Of a DNA stretch of 64,000 bases, positions 34,220 through 44,326 are shown one piece after another. The notes below the pieces were generated by a model. It saw only the letters and a program-made list of their open reading frames with translations. It was not told where the DNA came from and searched no databases. The first letter of the stretch is position 1, and each line of letters opens with the position of its first letter. Made by a program: the position numbers and the translations under genes. Origin of the DNA: Marivita sp041725935 (GTDB taxonomy: Bacteria > Pseudomonadota > Alphaproteobacteria > Rhodobacterales > Rhodobacteraceae); NCBI GenBank assembly GCA_041725935.1, contig JBGRQD010000006.1, forward strand, positions 62,001 to 126,000, given 5' to 3'.

Positions 34220-36100
34220 GTGGATACAAGGCTGCTCAGACATTACGAAACCGAACTCGCCTTCCTGCGCGAGATGGGTGCCGAATTTGCCCAGAGCTAT
34301 CCCAAGATCGCGTCGCGCCTTGGCATGGACGGGCTGGAGATCCTTGATCCCTATGTCGAGCGTCTGCTGGAAGGGACGGCTTTCCTCACGGCGCGGGTGC
34401 AGCTCGAGCTTGAACTGCAATACCCGAATTTCACCAATCACTTGCTGGACGTGGTGTTCCCGCATTTCCTGGCGCCCACCCCGTCGATGATGGTTGCTGA
34501 ACTGACGCCGGACATGGAAAATGCCGATCTGGTGGCAGGGTACACCTTGCCCCGCCAAACCGTGCTGCGATCAAAGCCGGTGCCGGGCGCGCAGAAAGCC
34601 TGCCAGTTCCGAACCGCCAGCGACCTGGACCTCTGGCCGGTCACGGTATCCGAGGCCGAATATATCGACGGCCGGGGTGCGCTGGTCGCAGCGGGTGTGG
34701 CGAGGGATCCCAAGGCGCGTGCTGCAGTCCGGTTGCGGTTGACCCGGCACGGCGGACTGCCGATTGCCGAACTGCCGCTGGATCGTCTGACCTTCTTTCT
34801 GGGCGGGCAGGTCAGCACAAGCTGGACATTGTTCGAAATGCTTTGCGCCAAGCCTGCGATGGCGATTGCGCGGTCGGTCGACCGGCGGGACGATTGGGTG
34901 GTCGCACTCGATGCGCCCGTGCAGCCGCGCGGGCTTGAGCCGGAAGAGGCTCTGTTGCCGACGCCGCGCCCGTCATTCGACGGCTATCGCCTCCTGCAGG
35001 AATATTTCGCGATGCCGGAACGCAACCTCTTTATCGAGGTGTCGGCTCTGGCCCCCGCGCTGGAGCGCACGACGGCGGACAGCATGGACCTCTACCTGCT
35101 CCTGCGGGACAACAAGGCCGAGATCGCGCCGAACGTGACGCCAGAGGCGTTCAAGCTGCATTGCGTGCCTGCGATCAACCTTTTTCCGAAACGCTGCGAC
35201 CGGGTACCTGTGTTGCGTCGTGAGACCGAACACCATGTTGTTCCCGACCGCACCGCGCCCAAGGATTTCGAAGTCTACGCGATCACCAGCGTGATGGGCA
35301 TCCGCAAGGAGGGCAAAGACGACATACCCCTCAAGGCGTTCTATTCATCCGACGAATTTACTGCGGCAGGTGGCGGTGGGTCAGCATATTACACCCACAC
35401 GCGGCACCTGCGTCAGCGCAGCGAAAGCGAAGCTTTGCGCGGGGTGCGCACCAACTATCTCGGGTCCGAAAGCTATCTGGCGGTCGTCGATGCGAACCAG
35501 GCACCCTATCCAGGTGACATGGGGCAATTGGCCGTGCAGGCCATGGTGAGCAACCGGGATCTGCCAATGCTCTTGCCCACCGGTGTGGACAACGTGTTCC
35601 ACCTTCCCGATGGCGGGCCGGTCGCCACCATCCGTACGCTGATCGGGCCGACCAAGCCGCGCCCCTGCATCGCGCAGGGGGACGCCGCATGGCGCGCGGT
35701 CAGCCACCTGAGCCTGAACTATCTGTCGATCTCGGATGAAACCGATGCGCCGGGTGGCGGTGCGGCAGCGCTGCGCGAGCTCGTGGGGCTGTACACGCCG
35801 GTTGGTGACAGCGCGATGGAACGTCAGCTGGAGGGCATCATTTCGGTCACCACCCGGCCCATCGTACGCCGCATCAGTGACGGCGTTCTGTCAACGGCGG
35901 TGCGCGGGCTGGAGATCACAATGCTGCTCGACGAAAGCCTGTTTGAAGGCAGTTCGATCTACACGATGGGATCGGTGCTCGAACGGTTCTTCCGCAAGTA
36001 TTCGACGATCAACAGTTTCACGGAAACGGTTTTGAAGACCCAGCAAAGAGGAGAGATCGCGCGATGGTCACCAAGGATGGGGACAAACCGCGTGATCTGA
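34220..36100 (+). CDS. tssF: T6SS baseplate protein TssF
   Basis: The 626-residue product begins at a GTG with MDTRLLRHYETELAFLREMGAEFAQSYPKIA-type sequence, the hallmark of TssF, followed by RLGMDGLEILDPYVERLLEGTAFLTARVQLELE. TssF forms the baseplate wedge with TssG and TssE, corresponding to phage gp6. Length is typical. Its 3' end overlaps tssG by 37 bases. Confidence 0.96.
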   Translation: MDTRLLRHYETELAFLREMGAEFAQSYPKIASRLGMDGLEILDPYVERLLEGTAFLTARVQLELELQYPNFTNHLLDVVFPHFLAPTPSMMVAELTPDMENADLVAGYTLPRQTVLRSKPVPGAQKACQFRTASDLDLWPVTVSEAEYIDGRGALVAAGVARDPKARAAVRLRLTRHGGLPIAELPLDRLTFFLGGQVSTSWTLFEMLCAKPAMAIARSVDRRDDWVVALDAPVQPRGLEPEEALLPTPRPSFDGYRLLQEYFAMPERNLFIEVSALAPALERTTADSMDLYLLLRDNKAEIAPNVTPEAFKLHCVPAINLFPKRCDRVPVLRRETEHHVVPDRTAPKDFEVYAITSVMGIRKEGKDDIPLKAFYSSDEFTAAGGGGSAYYTHTRHLRQRSESEALRGVRTNYLGSESYLAVVDANQAPYPGDMGQLAVQAMVSNRDLPMLLPTGVDNVFHLPDGGPVATIRTLIGPTKPRPCIAQGDAAWRAVSHLSLNYLSISDETDAPGGGAAALRELVGLYTPVGDSAMERQLEGIISVTTRPIVRRISDGVLSTAVRGLEITMLLDESLFEGSSIYTMGSVLERFFRKYSTINSFTETVLKTQQRGEIARWSPRMGTNRVI

Positions 36101-37107
36101 CTCATTACGAGCAGCTGGTCCGCGATCCCAAGTCCCACCACATCTTTTTCGCGATGCGTGTCCTCGAGGCGCATTTTGATGAACAGCCGCGTCTCGGCAC
36201 GGCCCGACGCCCACGGCAGGAAAAAGTGCGTTTTGGACAAGAGCCGCAGCTCGCCTTTCCGAAAACGACCATCCACGCGTTCGATCCACAGACTGCGACT
36301 GCGCCTGCCAAGCTCAGGAACCTGTTTTTCGGGCTATACGGCGCGCATGGGCCATTGCCGCTTCACCTGACCGAGTACGCCCGGGGCCGCAAGTTGAACC
36401 AGAAGGACGGCACGCTGATCGCCTTCACCGATATGCTGATGCACCGGTTGATGGAATTGCTCTACCGTGCATGGGTGCGGGGCCAGCCTGCACCTGCCTT
36501 TGACCGCGGTGCCAACACTGAAACGGAAAACAAGATCGGTGCGCTGGGGGGCTATATCGGCGAACATATGCGCGACCGTGACGCGATGCCCGATCTTGCC
36601 AAACGGCATTTTGCGGGGCTTTTGTCAGCGGCGCCCAAGAATGCCGAAGGGCTGGTGTCGATCCTCAAGGGGTTTTTCGACGCGCCTGTGACGCTGGAAG
36701 AGTTCATTGGGGAATGGCTGGTGTTGGAGCCGGATGACCGCTGGCAATTGGGCGGTCAGGGCGGGCTGGGCCAAACCACCTGCATCGGCGAACGGGTCTG
36801 GTCACATTCGTCAAAGTTCCGCCTGCGGGTCGGACCGCTGAGCCTCGAGGAGTACAAACGCTTCCTTCCCGGCACTCCAGCGCTGGCGCGCTTCCGCGCG
36901 ATCGTGCGCAATTACGTTGGCGACCAGCTGGACTGGGATGTAAACCTCGTCCTGCGCGGGCAGGATGTGCCACAGGCCCAGTTGGGGGCGGGCACGCAGC
37001 TGGGCCTGACCAGTTGGATCGGGTCCGATGACCACCCGGACGATGTTGCAGATTTATACATGACACCTTTGACCGACGTTCCATTGAAAGACGCCTTGGC
37101 GGCTTAG
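36064..37107 (+). CDS. tssG: T6SS baseplate protein TssG
   Basis: The 347-residue product has TssG features: an N-terminal FFAMRVLEAHFDEQPRLG with RFGQEPQLAFP, LFFGLYGAHGPLPLHLTEYA, and the C-terminal region with RVWSHSSKFRLRVGPLSLEEYKRFLPG. It acts with TssF in the baseplate wedge. The ATG at 36064 lies inside the tssF frame; AAAGAGGAGAG just upstream supports this start. A strong ribosome site for clpV follows the stop codon. Confidence 0.95.
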   Translation: MVTKDGDKPRDLTHYEQLVRDPKSHHIFFAMRVLEAHFDEQPRLGTARRPRQEKVRFGQEPQLAFPKTTIHAFDPQTATAPAKLRNLFFGLYGAHGPLPLHLTEYARGRKLNQKDGTLIAFTDMLMHRLMELLYRAWVRGQPAPAFDRGANTETENKIGALGGYIGEHMRDRDAMPDLAKRHFAGLLSAAPKNAEGLVSILKGFFDAPVTLEEFIGEWLVLEPDDRWQLGGQGGLGQTTCIGERVWSHSSKFRLRVGPLSLEEYKRFLPGTPALARFRAIVRNYVGDQLDWDVNLVLRGQDVPQAQLGAGTQLGLTSWIGSDDHPDDVADLYMTPLTDVPLKDALAA

Positions 37108-37144
37108 AAGAAACCATTTCGCGATGCGCGAAGGAGAGTGAATT

Positions 37145-39856
37145 ATGACCGAGATCAGCCGTGTTGCCCTGTTCGGCAAGCTCAACAAAGTTGGATATCA
37201 GGCCGTCGAAGGCGCAACGGTGTTCTGCAAGATGCGGGGCAATCCGTATGTCGAGATCATCCATTGGCTGGCCCAGCTTGTTCAGGTCGACAATTCCGAC
37301 GTGCAGAAGATCATCCAGCACTACGATATCGACCCGGCCAAGCTGTCGGCGGACATGACCCGGGCTCTGGATGCGCTGCCGCGCGGAGCAAGCTCGATCT
37401 CGGACCTCAGCTCGCATCTGCAAGACTCGATGGAACGCGCGTGGGTTTACGGGTCGCTGCTTTATAATTCCAATCAGGTGCGCACTGGTCACTTGATCTT
37501 GGGGATGCTCAAGACGCCGGAATTGCGGGCCATCCTGATGAACATCTCGAAAGAGTTCTCGAAGATTGGTGCCGATGATCTGTCCGACAATTTCCACAAG
37601 GTCACGGACGGATCGGTCGAGGACAACCTGCGCCCGCAGGACGGTTCCAATACCGGCGGTGGGGCTGTTCCGGGCGAAGCCTCGGGCGCGATGGCACCGG
37701 GCGCGATGGGCAAGCAGGAGGCGTTGTCGCAATACTGCACCGACCTGACGGAACAGGCCCGCAACGGCGAGATCGACCCCATCGTGGGCCGGGATGAGGA
37801 AATCCGCCAGATCGTCGATGTGCTGATGCGCAGGCGTCAGAACAACCCGATCCTGACCGGCGAGGCCGGGGTGGGCAAGACAGCCGTGGTCGAAGGCTTT
37901 GCCCTGCGGATCGCCCGCGGTGACGTGCCGCCCGCGCTTCGCGAGGCGCGGTTGCTGGCGCTCGACGTGGGGCTGTTGCAGGCCGGTGCGTCGATGAAAG
38001 GTGAGTTCGAGAACCGCTTGCGGCAGGTGATCGACGAGGTTCAGGCATCGACCATTCCGATCATCATGTTCGTCGATGAGACCCATACGCTCGTGGGGGC
38101 GGGGGGCGCTGCCGGAACCGGAGATGCGGCGAACCTGCTGAAACCGGCGCTGGCACGCGGCACGCTGCGGACCATCGGGGCCACGACCTGGGCGGAATAC
38201 AAGAAACATATCGAAAAGGACCCGGCGCTCACCCGGCGCTTCCAGGTGGTGCAGGTCGAGGAGCCGAGCATTCCCAAGGCCATCATGATGATGCGCGGGA
38301 TCGCGTCGATGCTGGAAAATCACCACAAGGTGCAGGTGCTGGACGAAGGCATCGAAGCGGCGGTGTCGCTGTCGGCGCGTTATATCCCGGCGCGGCAATT
38401 GCCCGACAAATCGGTCAGCGTACTGGACACCGCATGCGCGCGCGTCGCCGTCAGTCAGCACGCGGTGCCCGCCGAAGTGGATGACAGCCGCAAGCGGATC
38501 GACGCGCTGACGACCGAGCTGGAGATCATCGGGCGCGACGAGACCGCCGGTATGGACATCGGAGCCCGCCGCGAGACCATTCAGGCGCTCAAGGAAGAGG
38601 AAGAAGCGCGGCTTGCCGAATTGGACAAGCGTTGGGACGCCGAGAAATCGGTCGTGACCCAGATCCTCGATCTGCGCGCGAAGCTGCGCGAGGGTGGTGC
38701 CCCCGTCGACACACCCGATGCGGCAGGCGAGGAAGCTGCCGAAAAAAGCCCGATGACCGCCGACGAACGGGCGGAACTGCTGACGCAGCTGCGGGCGAAG
38801 AACAAGGAACTGACCGACCTGCAGGGCGAAAACCCGTTGATCCTGCCCATCGTCGATGAACAGGCGGTGGCCAGCGTCGTGGGTGATTGGACGGGCATTC
38901 CCGTGGGCCGCATGGTCAGCGACGAGCTTGAAACCGTGCTCAACCTCAAGGACCATCTGGCCAAGCGCGTCATCGGCCAGGATCACGCCATGGAGATGAT
39001 CGCCAAACGCATCCAGACAAGCCGTGCGGCGCTTGACAACCCGAACAAACCCATCGGGGTTTTCCTGCTCGCGGGCACCAGCGGTGTCGGCAAGACCGAA
39101 ACTGCTCTGGCATTGGCCGAGGTGCTCTATGGCGGGGAACAGAATGTCATCACGATCAACATGTCCGAATACCAGGAGTCGCATACGGTCAGCAGCCTGA
39201 AAGGCGCTCCTCCGGGATATGTCGGCTATGGCGAGGGCGGCGTGCTGACCGAGGCGGTGCGGCGCAAGCCCTATTCCGTGGTCCTTCTGGACGAGGTCGA
39301 AAAGGCGCATCCGGATGTGCACGAGGTGTTTTTCCAGGTCTTCGACAAGGGTGTCATGGAAGACGGCGAAGGCCGGGTGATCGACTTCAAGAACACGCTG
39401 ATCCTGCTGACCTCGAATGCCGGATCGGACCTGATCATGGACATGTGTTCCGATCCCGACCTGATGCCGGAACCCGAAGGCATCGCCAAGGCGCTGCGCG
39501 ATCCGCTGCTCAAGATCTTCCCGGCTGCATTGTTGGGGCGTCTGGTGACGATCCCGTATTATCCGCTGAACCCGGACATGATCGGCAAGATCACCCGCCT
39601 TCAGCTCAACCGCATCAAGAAGCGCGTGACCGAGTCCCATGGCGTGCCGTTCGAGTATTCCGATGCCGTGGTCGAAACGATCGTGTCACGGTGTCAGGAG
39701 CTGGAATCCGGCGGACGGATGATCGACGCGATTGTCACGAACACCATGCTGCCCGACATCTCCGGCGAATTCCTGCGCCGCATGATGGAAGGCAAGACTG
39801 TCAGCAAGGTTGCGATCGACGTCAAGGATGGTGAGTTCACCTATGCGTTCGATTGA
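37145..39856 (+). CDS. tssH: T6SS AAA+ ATPase ClpV (TssH)
   Basis: The 903-residue product disassembles contracted TssB/C sheaths so that they can be reused. It has an N-terminal Clp_N double repeat (about 1-160), a first ATPase module with Walker A GEAGVGKT (near 240) and Walker B VDETHTLVGAGG, a middle coiled-coil region (about 440-560) and a second module with GTSGVGKTE (near 640), NMSEYQESHTVSSLKGAPPGYVGYGEGG and LLDEVEKAHPDV. The VDETHT form and the residues 160-205 linker separate it from housekeeping ClpB. AAGGAGAG directly precedes the ATG. A small hairpin (37118-37132) overlaps the leader. Confidence 0.97.
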   Translation: MTEISRVALFGKLNKVGYQAVEGATVFCKMRGNPYVEIIHWLAQLVQVDNSDVQKIIQHYDIDPAKLSADMTRALDALPRGASSISDLSSHLQDSMERAWVYGSLLYNSNQVRTGHLILGMLKTPELRAILMNISKEFSKIGADDLSDNFHKVTDGSVEDNLRPQDGSNTGGGAVPGEASGAMAPGAMGKQEALSQYCTDLTEQARNGEIDPIVGRDEEIRQIVDVLMRRRQNNPILTGEAGVGKTAVVEGFALRIARGDVPPALREARLLALDVGLLQAGASMKGEFENRLRQVIDEVQASTIPIIMFVDETHTLVGAGGAAGTGDAANLLKPALARGTLRTIGATTWAEYKKHIEKDPALTRRFQVVQVEEPSIPKAIMMMRGIASMLENHHKVQVLDEGIEAAVSLSARYIPARQLPDKSVSVLDTACARVAVSQHAVPAEVDDSRKRIDALTTELEIIGRDETAGMDIGARRETIQALKEEEEARLAELDKRWDAEKSVVTQILDLRAKLREGGAPVDTPDAAGEEAAEKSPMTADERAELLTQLRAKNKELTDLQGENPLILPIVDEQAVASVVGDWTGIPVGRMVSDELETVLNLKDHLAKRVIGQDHAMEMIAKRIQTSRAALDNPNKPIGVFLLAGTSGVGKTETALALAEVLYGGEQNVITINMSEYQESHTVSSLKGAPPGYVGYGEGGVLTEAVRRKPYSVVLLDEVEKAHPDVHEVFFQVFDKGVMEDGEGRVIDFKNTLILLTSNAGSDLIMDMCSDPDLMPEPEGIAKALRDPLLKIFPAALLGRLVTIPYYPLNPDMIGKITRLQLNRIKKRVTESHGVPFEYSDAVVETIVSRCQELESGGRMIDAIVTNTMLPDISGEFLRRMMEGKTVSKVAIDVKDGEFTYAFD

Positions 39857-39955
39857 GTCCGGTACACCCGCCAGTTTGCCGGTGCTGTCTCATAGACCAT
39901 TGGTCAGCCATGCTTTTGTGCGTTAGGCTTTGACGAAACGGAAGGAGCGACCGAG

Positions 39956-41914
39956 ATGTTCAAGAAGCCCGATCCTTCGAACTTTCCCTTGCGCCTCGAA
40001 GGGGCGCCCGAGGTCAAGAAGCTGCTGCCGATTTCCGCAAGGGTGACCGAACAGATCAGCCGGATCCCGACGATCGAGGTCCATTTCTACAGCGACAACG
40101 AGGACCTGCCGCTCGACGATATCGTCGGCAAGAGCATGCACCTCGTTGCCGAAAGCGAAGACAAGTCCAGCAAACGCTGGTTTCGCGGCACCTGCGTGTC
40201 AGCGGAATTTGTGGCACTTCTGGACGTGGGCGGCCACTTCAAGGCCGAGGTGCGCCCGTGGTTGTGGTTCCTGACCCGGCGCACGGACCTGCGTATTTAC
40301 CAGAACATGAAAGTGGTCGAAATCATCCAGGCGGTGCTTCAGGAGTACGGCTTTTCCGGCAATCTCAAACTCAAGCTGTCGCACAGCTACGAGACCCGCG
40401 AGTATTGCGTCCAGTATCGCGAAACCGATCTCGATTTCATTGATCGTCTGATGCAGGAAGAGGGTATTTACTACTATTTCGATCACACGCCGGACACCGA
40501 AGAGATGGTTCTGATCGACGACATGGGCAAGCATGTCGACATTGCTGCTCCATCAACGCTCAAATACCGCGAATACTCCATGCGCTCCACGAACGAGACC
40601 GCCGAGCCGTTTGTCTTTTCCTGGAGCGGGCAGGAGAAGGTGCGCAGCGCCAAGCTGGTGCTCGAGGATTACAACTTCACGAACTCGACTGCGACCCTGA
40701 CCTCGGAAAACCAGACGACGCGCAAGAAACACTACCTTCAAGAACAGCACGAGCGATACGACTATCCCGGACATTTCCGCGAGGCCGGATTGGGGGAGCA
40801 TCGCGCGCGCGTCCGCATGGAAGCCGAGGCGGTGGCACAGCACACCGTGTCGGGGGTCTCGGATGCCATCAACATGGCGGTGGGCTGCCTGTTCAAGATC
40901 GAGGATCTGCCGCGCACCAAGGGAGAGCCGAAAGAGGTGCTCTTGCTTGAATGCGCGCATGAAATTGTGCAACTCGAGGCGTTCGACGAGGGTTTTTTCG
41001 ACGGTGCCGCGAACCTCGCCGAAGTGACCGGTGTGTCGCCCGACACAAAGGAGCCGCACCTTGTCCGGTTCGTGGCGATGGACGCGGAAGGCACGCAATA
41101 CCGAGCGCCCTTCCGGACGCCATGGCCGACAGTCGGCGGCATCCATACCGCCCTCGTGACCGGACCCAAGAAAGAGGAAATCCACACCGATGAATACGGT
41201 CGGATCAAGGTGCAGTTCCATTGGGATCGCGATGGTGAACACGATGACAATACCACATGCTGGGTCCGCACCATGATGCCCTGGACTGGCAAGAACTGGG
41301 GGGCGATTGCCATTCCCCGGATCGGTCAGGAGGTTGTCATCAGTTTCGAAGAGGGCGATCCCGATAGGCCCGTCTGCATCGGCATGCTCTATAACGACAA
41401 GACGATGCCGCCTTACGCCTTGCCAGAGAACAAGACACAGTCGGGCGTCAAGACCAACAGCACAAAGGGCGGCGGCGGCTTCAACGAACTGATGTTCGAA
41501 GACAAGAAGGGCGAAGAGCTTGTGCGGTTCCAGTCTGAAAAGGATTACGAACAGATCGTCCACAACGACTCCACGATCACGGTGGGTCTGGACAAGAAAA
41601 GCCCCGGCAATCTGAGCACGACGGTACACAAGGACCTGTCCGAAACGATCAATACCGGCAATCACAGCACCTTGGTCAAACAAGGCGATCTGAGCATCGA
41701 CGTGAAGATGGGCAAGATCACCGTCACCGCGATGAAATCCATCGAATTCAAGTGCGGTGGTTCGACGATCAAGATGGACCCGCAGTCTATCAAGATCAAA
41801 AGTCCGATGGTCACAGTTCAGGCGGATATGAAGGCCGACGTGAAAAGCCCGATGACCACGGTAAAGGGTGACATGATGCTGACGCTCAAGGGTGGCGTCG
41901 TGATGATCAACTAG
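39956..41914 (+). CDS. vgrG: T6SS spike protein VgrG (TssI)
   Basis: The 652-residue product is the spike trimer subunit at the tip of the Hcp tube. It shows the gp27-like part (about 1-380; QYRETDLDFIDRLMQEEGIYYYFDH, ARVRMEAEA) and the gp5-like OB fold (about 390-480; TALVTGPKKEEIHTDEYGRIKVQFHWDR, WGAIAIPRIGQEVVISFEEGDPDRPV). A beta-helix of repeated short strands ends at KGGVVMIN. There is no C-terminal toxin extension, so effectors must bind non-covalently. AAGGAGCG precedes the ATG. Gene order vgrG-unknown-PAAR suggests that the next protein helps load the tip. Confidence 0.96.
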   Translation: MFKKPDPSNFPLRLEGAPEVKKLLPISARVTEQISRIPTIEVHFYSDNEDLPLDDIVGKSMHLVAESEDKSSKRWFRGTCVSAEFVALLDVGGHFKAEVRPWLWFLTRRTDLRIYQNMKVVEIIQAVLQEYGFSGNLKLKLSHSYETREYCVQYRETDLDFIDRLMQEEGIYYYFDHTPDTEEMVLIDDMGKHVDIAAPSTLKYREYSMRSTNETAEPFVFSWSGQEKVRSAKLVLEDYNFTNSTATLTSENQTTRKKHYLQEQHERYDYPGHFREAGLGEHRARVRMEAEAVAQHTVSGVSDAINMAVGCLFKIEDLPRTKGEPKEVLLLECAHEIVQLEAFDEGFFDGAANLAEVTGVSPDTKEPHLVRFVAMDAEGTQYRAPFRTPWPTVGGIHTALVTGPKKEEIHTDEYGRIKVQFHWDRDGEHDDNTTCWVRTMMPWTGKNWGAIAIPRIGQEVVISFEEGDPDRPVCIGMLYNDKTMPPYALPENKTQSGVKTNSTKGGGGFNELMFEDKKGEELVRFQSEKDYEQIVHNDSTITVGLDKKSPGNLSTTVHKDLSETINTGNHSTLVKQGDLSIDVKMGKITVTAMKSIEFKCGGSTIKMDPQSIKIKSPMVTVQADMKADVKSPMTTVKGDMMLTLKGGVVMIN

Positions 41915-41925
41915 AGGTACACATC

Positions 41926-42525
41926 ATGGCAAGCCGTTTCAGCAAGCTGACGAAAATCCCCACCGACCCGGCGGCCAAACTCTTGGCGCAAGGCAACGTC
42001 AAGCTGGACACCCCCTTGGATGCGCCCGCGAGCGCGTCGGTGGAGGCCGTTCTGAACGAACTGGACGGCAAAGGGGCCAATGTCGATCTGCTGCGCCTTA
42101 TGTCCATCGCGTTGCCGCCGCGCGAACGGGTCTGGTGGGCGTGCCTCGCCGCCCGTGATATCGTCGGGTCGGGTGTAGAAAACGAAACCCCGTCCTTGCA
42201 GGCGGCCGAAGCATGGGTGTTCCGCCCCAGCGACGAAGCGCGGGACGTCGCCATCGCGAGCACGGAACACGCCGACAAGGACGATGTGACCGTCCACTGC
42301 GCGATGGCCGTCATGTATTGCGATGGCACTCTGGGCACTGGGGATATGGCGCAGCTCCCGGCACCGCCGGGAGGATCGTCCATTGCGGCATTTGCCATGA
42401 ATGTGGAGGCGATATCAACACGAACGGACGATTTTGACGCTTATATTCAAGAGCTTATTGACCGCGCTGTCGATATCGGACGAGGTGGCAACGGGAAACG
42501 CAAGGAACAGGAAGGGGGCGCCTAG
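41926..42525 (+). CDS. Unknown protein encoded between VgrG and PAAR (possible tip adaptor)
   Basis: The 199-residue product has no signal peptide or membrane segment. It is mainly helical, with a conserved-looking core RLMSIALPPRERVWWACLAARDIVG (about residues 62-87) and a later alanine-rich helix. It may correspond to the family listed as DUF6931, but this is from memory and unchecked. It begins 11 bases after vgrG and its stop codon directly abuts the PAAR start, a position often held by effector adaptors or chaperones. It is not similar to DUF4123, DUF2169 or DUF1795 adaptors by eye. An effector is the alternative reading. Confidence 0.7.
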   Translation: MASRFSKLTKIPTDPAAKLLAQGNVKLDTPLDAPASASVEAVLNELDGKGANVDLLRLMSIALPPRERVWWACLAARDIVGSGVENETPSLQAAEAWVFRPSDEARDVAIASTEHADKDDVTVHCAMAVMYCDGTLGTGDMAQLPAPPGGSSIAAFAMNVEAISTRTDDFDAYIQELIDRAVDIGRGGNGKRKEQEGGA

Positions 42526-42837
42526 ATGCCAGGACCTCCGCAGGCCAGATTGCTTGATTTCCATGCGTGCTTTACACCCGGCCCGCCTCCGGCGCCACCC
42601 GTACCGATTCCGGTTCCGGGCATACCGATCATACCGCCGTGCTGTGTCACGGTCATTGTCGGCAAGTTTCCAGCGGCTCGGCTGCTGGATATGACCAACC
42701 CGGCTTTTCCACACCCGATCCTAAAAGGGTCTTCGTCGGTCATAATCGGAAAGATGCCCGCTGCCCGCATCGGGGATACTGTCGCCTGCGGCGGGATGAT
42801 CATTAAGGGTGAATTTACCGTGCTTGTAGGAGGCTGA
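42526..42837 (+). CDS. T6SS PAAR-domain tip protein
   Basis: The 103-residue product forms the sharp, zinc-bound cone on VgrG. The PAAR motif occurs twice (KFPAARLLDM and KMPAARIGDTVACGG). A proline-rich insert (PGPPPAPPVPIPVPGIPIIPP, about residues 18-38) lies near the N-terminus. There is no C-terminal extension, so it carries no fused toxin. It starts immediately after the stop of the unknown gene and is followed six bases later by the FHA-domain gene. Confidence 0.93.
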   Translation: MPGPPQARLLDFHACFTPGPPPAPPVPIPVPGIPIIPPCCVTVIVGKFPAARLLDMTNPAFPHPILKGSSSVIIGKMPAARIGDTVACGGMIIKGEFTVLVGG

Positions 42838-42846
42838 CCGCCAGTG

Positions 42847-44289
42847 ATGACGGTGACACTGAAATTTCAATCCTCCGGGATGGTGCCGGGCGATGGGCGT
42901 CCGGTACAGATGAAGGGTGGTAGCCTGACCGTCGGACGCGGTCCGGGGAATGATCTAGTCCTGCCGGATCCGGATCGCATGCTGTCGAAAAGCCATTTCG
43001 TGATCGAGGATCACAACGGCAAGATCGTGATTGTCGATTTCTCGACAAATGGCACGTTTCTCAACTACTCCAAGGCTCCATTAGGCCGCACGCCGACGAC
43101 CCTCAACAATGGCGATGTCCTGTCGGCGGGGGGGTATGAGCTTGTCGTTGAGATCGGGCAGGAACTCGCGGACCTTGATGACTTGATGCCGCGTAAGCCG
43201 GACCAGACTGGCCTTTCTCATGGCACGGCCGATAATGCCCCCGATCCGTTCGAGATGCTCGATGATCCGGGGCAGGGTGGGGACTTCCTTGACGATCTGC
43301 TGGGGGCAGAAGGCGGGCCAACCGGGCCAAAGAACCTCGGGGCCTCCGACCCGATCGACGATCTTCTGCCGCCGCTCGGCGAAGAGGAAGACCCGTTCTT
43401 TCAGGAACCCAAGGATGGCCGCGAAGGTGACGGCGCATCGCTGCCGATGCACAATCCCTCGGTGTCGGACAGTTTTGCCCCCTCTGGCAAAAGCAGCCCC
43501 GGCTTGATCCCGGATGACTGGGACGATTTCCTTGCGCCGACCGATGACGAGATCCCGGCCAGGGAGGAAACACCACCCTCCGCGCCGGAGCCTGTCGCGC
43601 CACCGATCCCCGAAGAGCCCCCGATACAAGAACCCGCGCCGCCCCCCCCTGCAGAGCAGGTTCCGCAAACGCAGGTGCCACCCGCACCACCAGCCGGTAC
43701 AGGTGGTGATCAGGCCGCTGCCCGCGCCTTTATCGCGGCGCTCGATGTCGAGGATCTTGTGATCGATGATGCCGATCTGGAACGCAGCATGACACGCATG
43801 GGCCGGGTCATGCGCATGATGATCGTCGGGCTTCGGGAAATCCTGATGACCCGGACGTCGATCAAGTCCGAATTTCGCATAGATCAGACTATGATCGCCT
43901 CGGGCGGAAACAACCCGCTCAAGTTCTCGCTCAGCGAAGATGACGCGGTCACGGCCTTGGTCAAACCCAAGGCCAAGGGATACCTCAGCTCCGAAACCGC
44001 GACCGAACAGGCGCTTGGCGACATCAAGGCGCACGAGATCGCAATGGTCACCGGAATGGAAGCCGCGATCAAAGGTGTGCTTGCCAAGCTTGATCCCGAA
44101 GTGCTTGCAGGTCAGATTGAGACATCCACTGCGATTGGAAGTATGTTTAAAGGTAAGAAGGCCCGGTATTGGGAGGTATACGAGAAGATGTACGCCCAGA
44201 TTTCCGATCAGGCCGAAAATGATTTTCACGAACTGTTCAGCCGCGAGTTCGCCCGCGCCTACAAGGAACAGCTCGAAAAGTTAAAATAA
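42847..44289 (+). CDS. tagH: T6SS FHA-domain protein TagH (Fha)
   Basis: The product (480 residues from ATG 42847; a GTG lies one codon upstream) has an N-terminal FHA domain (about 5-100) with the phosphothreonine-binding residues in GRGPGND, LSKSHFVIED and DFSTNGTFLN. A long acidic, proline-rich linker (about 110-290) follows. The C-terminal domain (about 295-480; ARAFIAALDVEDLVIDD, GLREILMTR) is that of the T6SS-associated FHA family. It is the expected partner phosphorylated by PpkA and reset by PppA to switch secretion on. Confidence 0.95.
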   Translation: MTVTLKFQSSGMVPGDGRPVQMKGGSLTVGRGPGNDLVLPDPDRMLSKSHFVIEDHNGKIVIVDFSTNGTFLNYSKAPLGRTPTTLNNGDVLSAGGYELVVEIGQELADLDDLMPRKPDQTGLSHGTADNAPDPFEMLDDPGQGGDFLDDLLGAEGGPTGPKNLGASDPIDDLLPPLGEEEDPFFQEPKDGREGDGASLPMHNPSVSDSFAPSGKSSPGLIPDDWDDFLAPTDDEIPAREETPPSAPEPVAPPIPEEPPIQEPAPPPPAEQVPQTQVPPAPPAGTGGDQAAARAFIAALDVEDLVIDDADLERSMTRMGRVMRMMIVGLREILMTRTSIKSEFRIDQTMIASGGNNPLKFSLSEDDAVTALVKPKAKGYLSSETATEQALGDIKAHEIAMVTGMEAAIKGVLAKLDPEVLAGQIETSTAIGSMFKGKKARYWEVYEKMYAQISDQAENDFHELFSREFARAYKEQLEKLK

Positions 44290-44326
44290 GCGCCTTCGCG
44301 CGCAAAGGTGACGGGAGAGTATTAAC

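Noticed and set aside
36704..39640. Very long open frame (about 978 codons) on the minus strand opposite tssG/clpV
   Set aside because: It mirrors the codon bias of clpV, whose product has clear AAA+ motifs. The antisense product has no recognisable domain and a composition rich in His/Arg/Gln typical of shadow frames in GC-rich genes.
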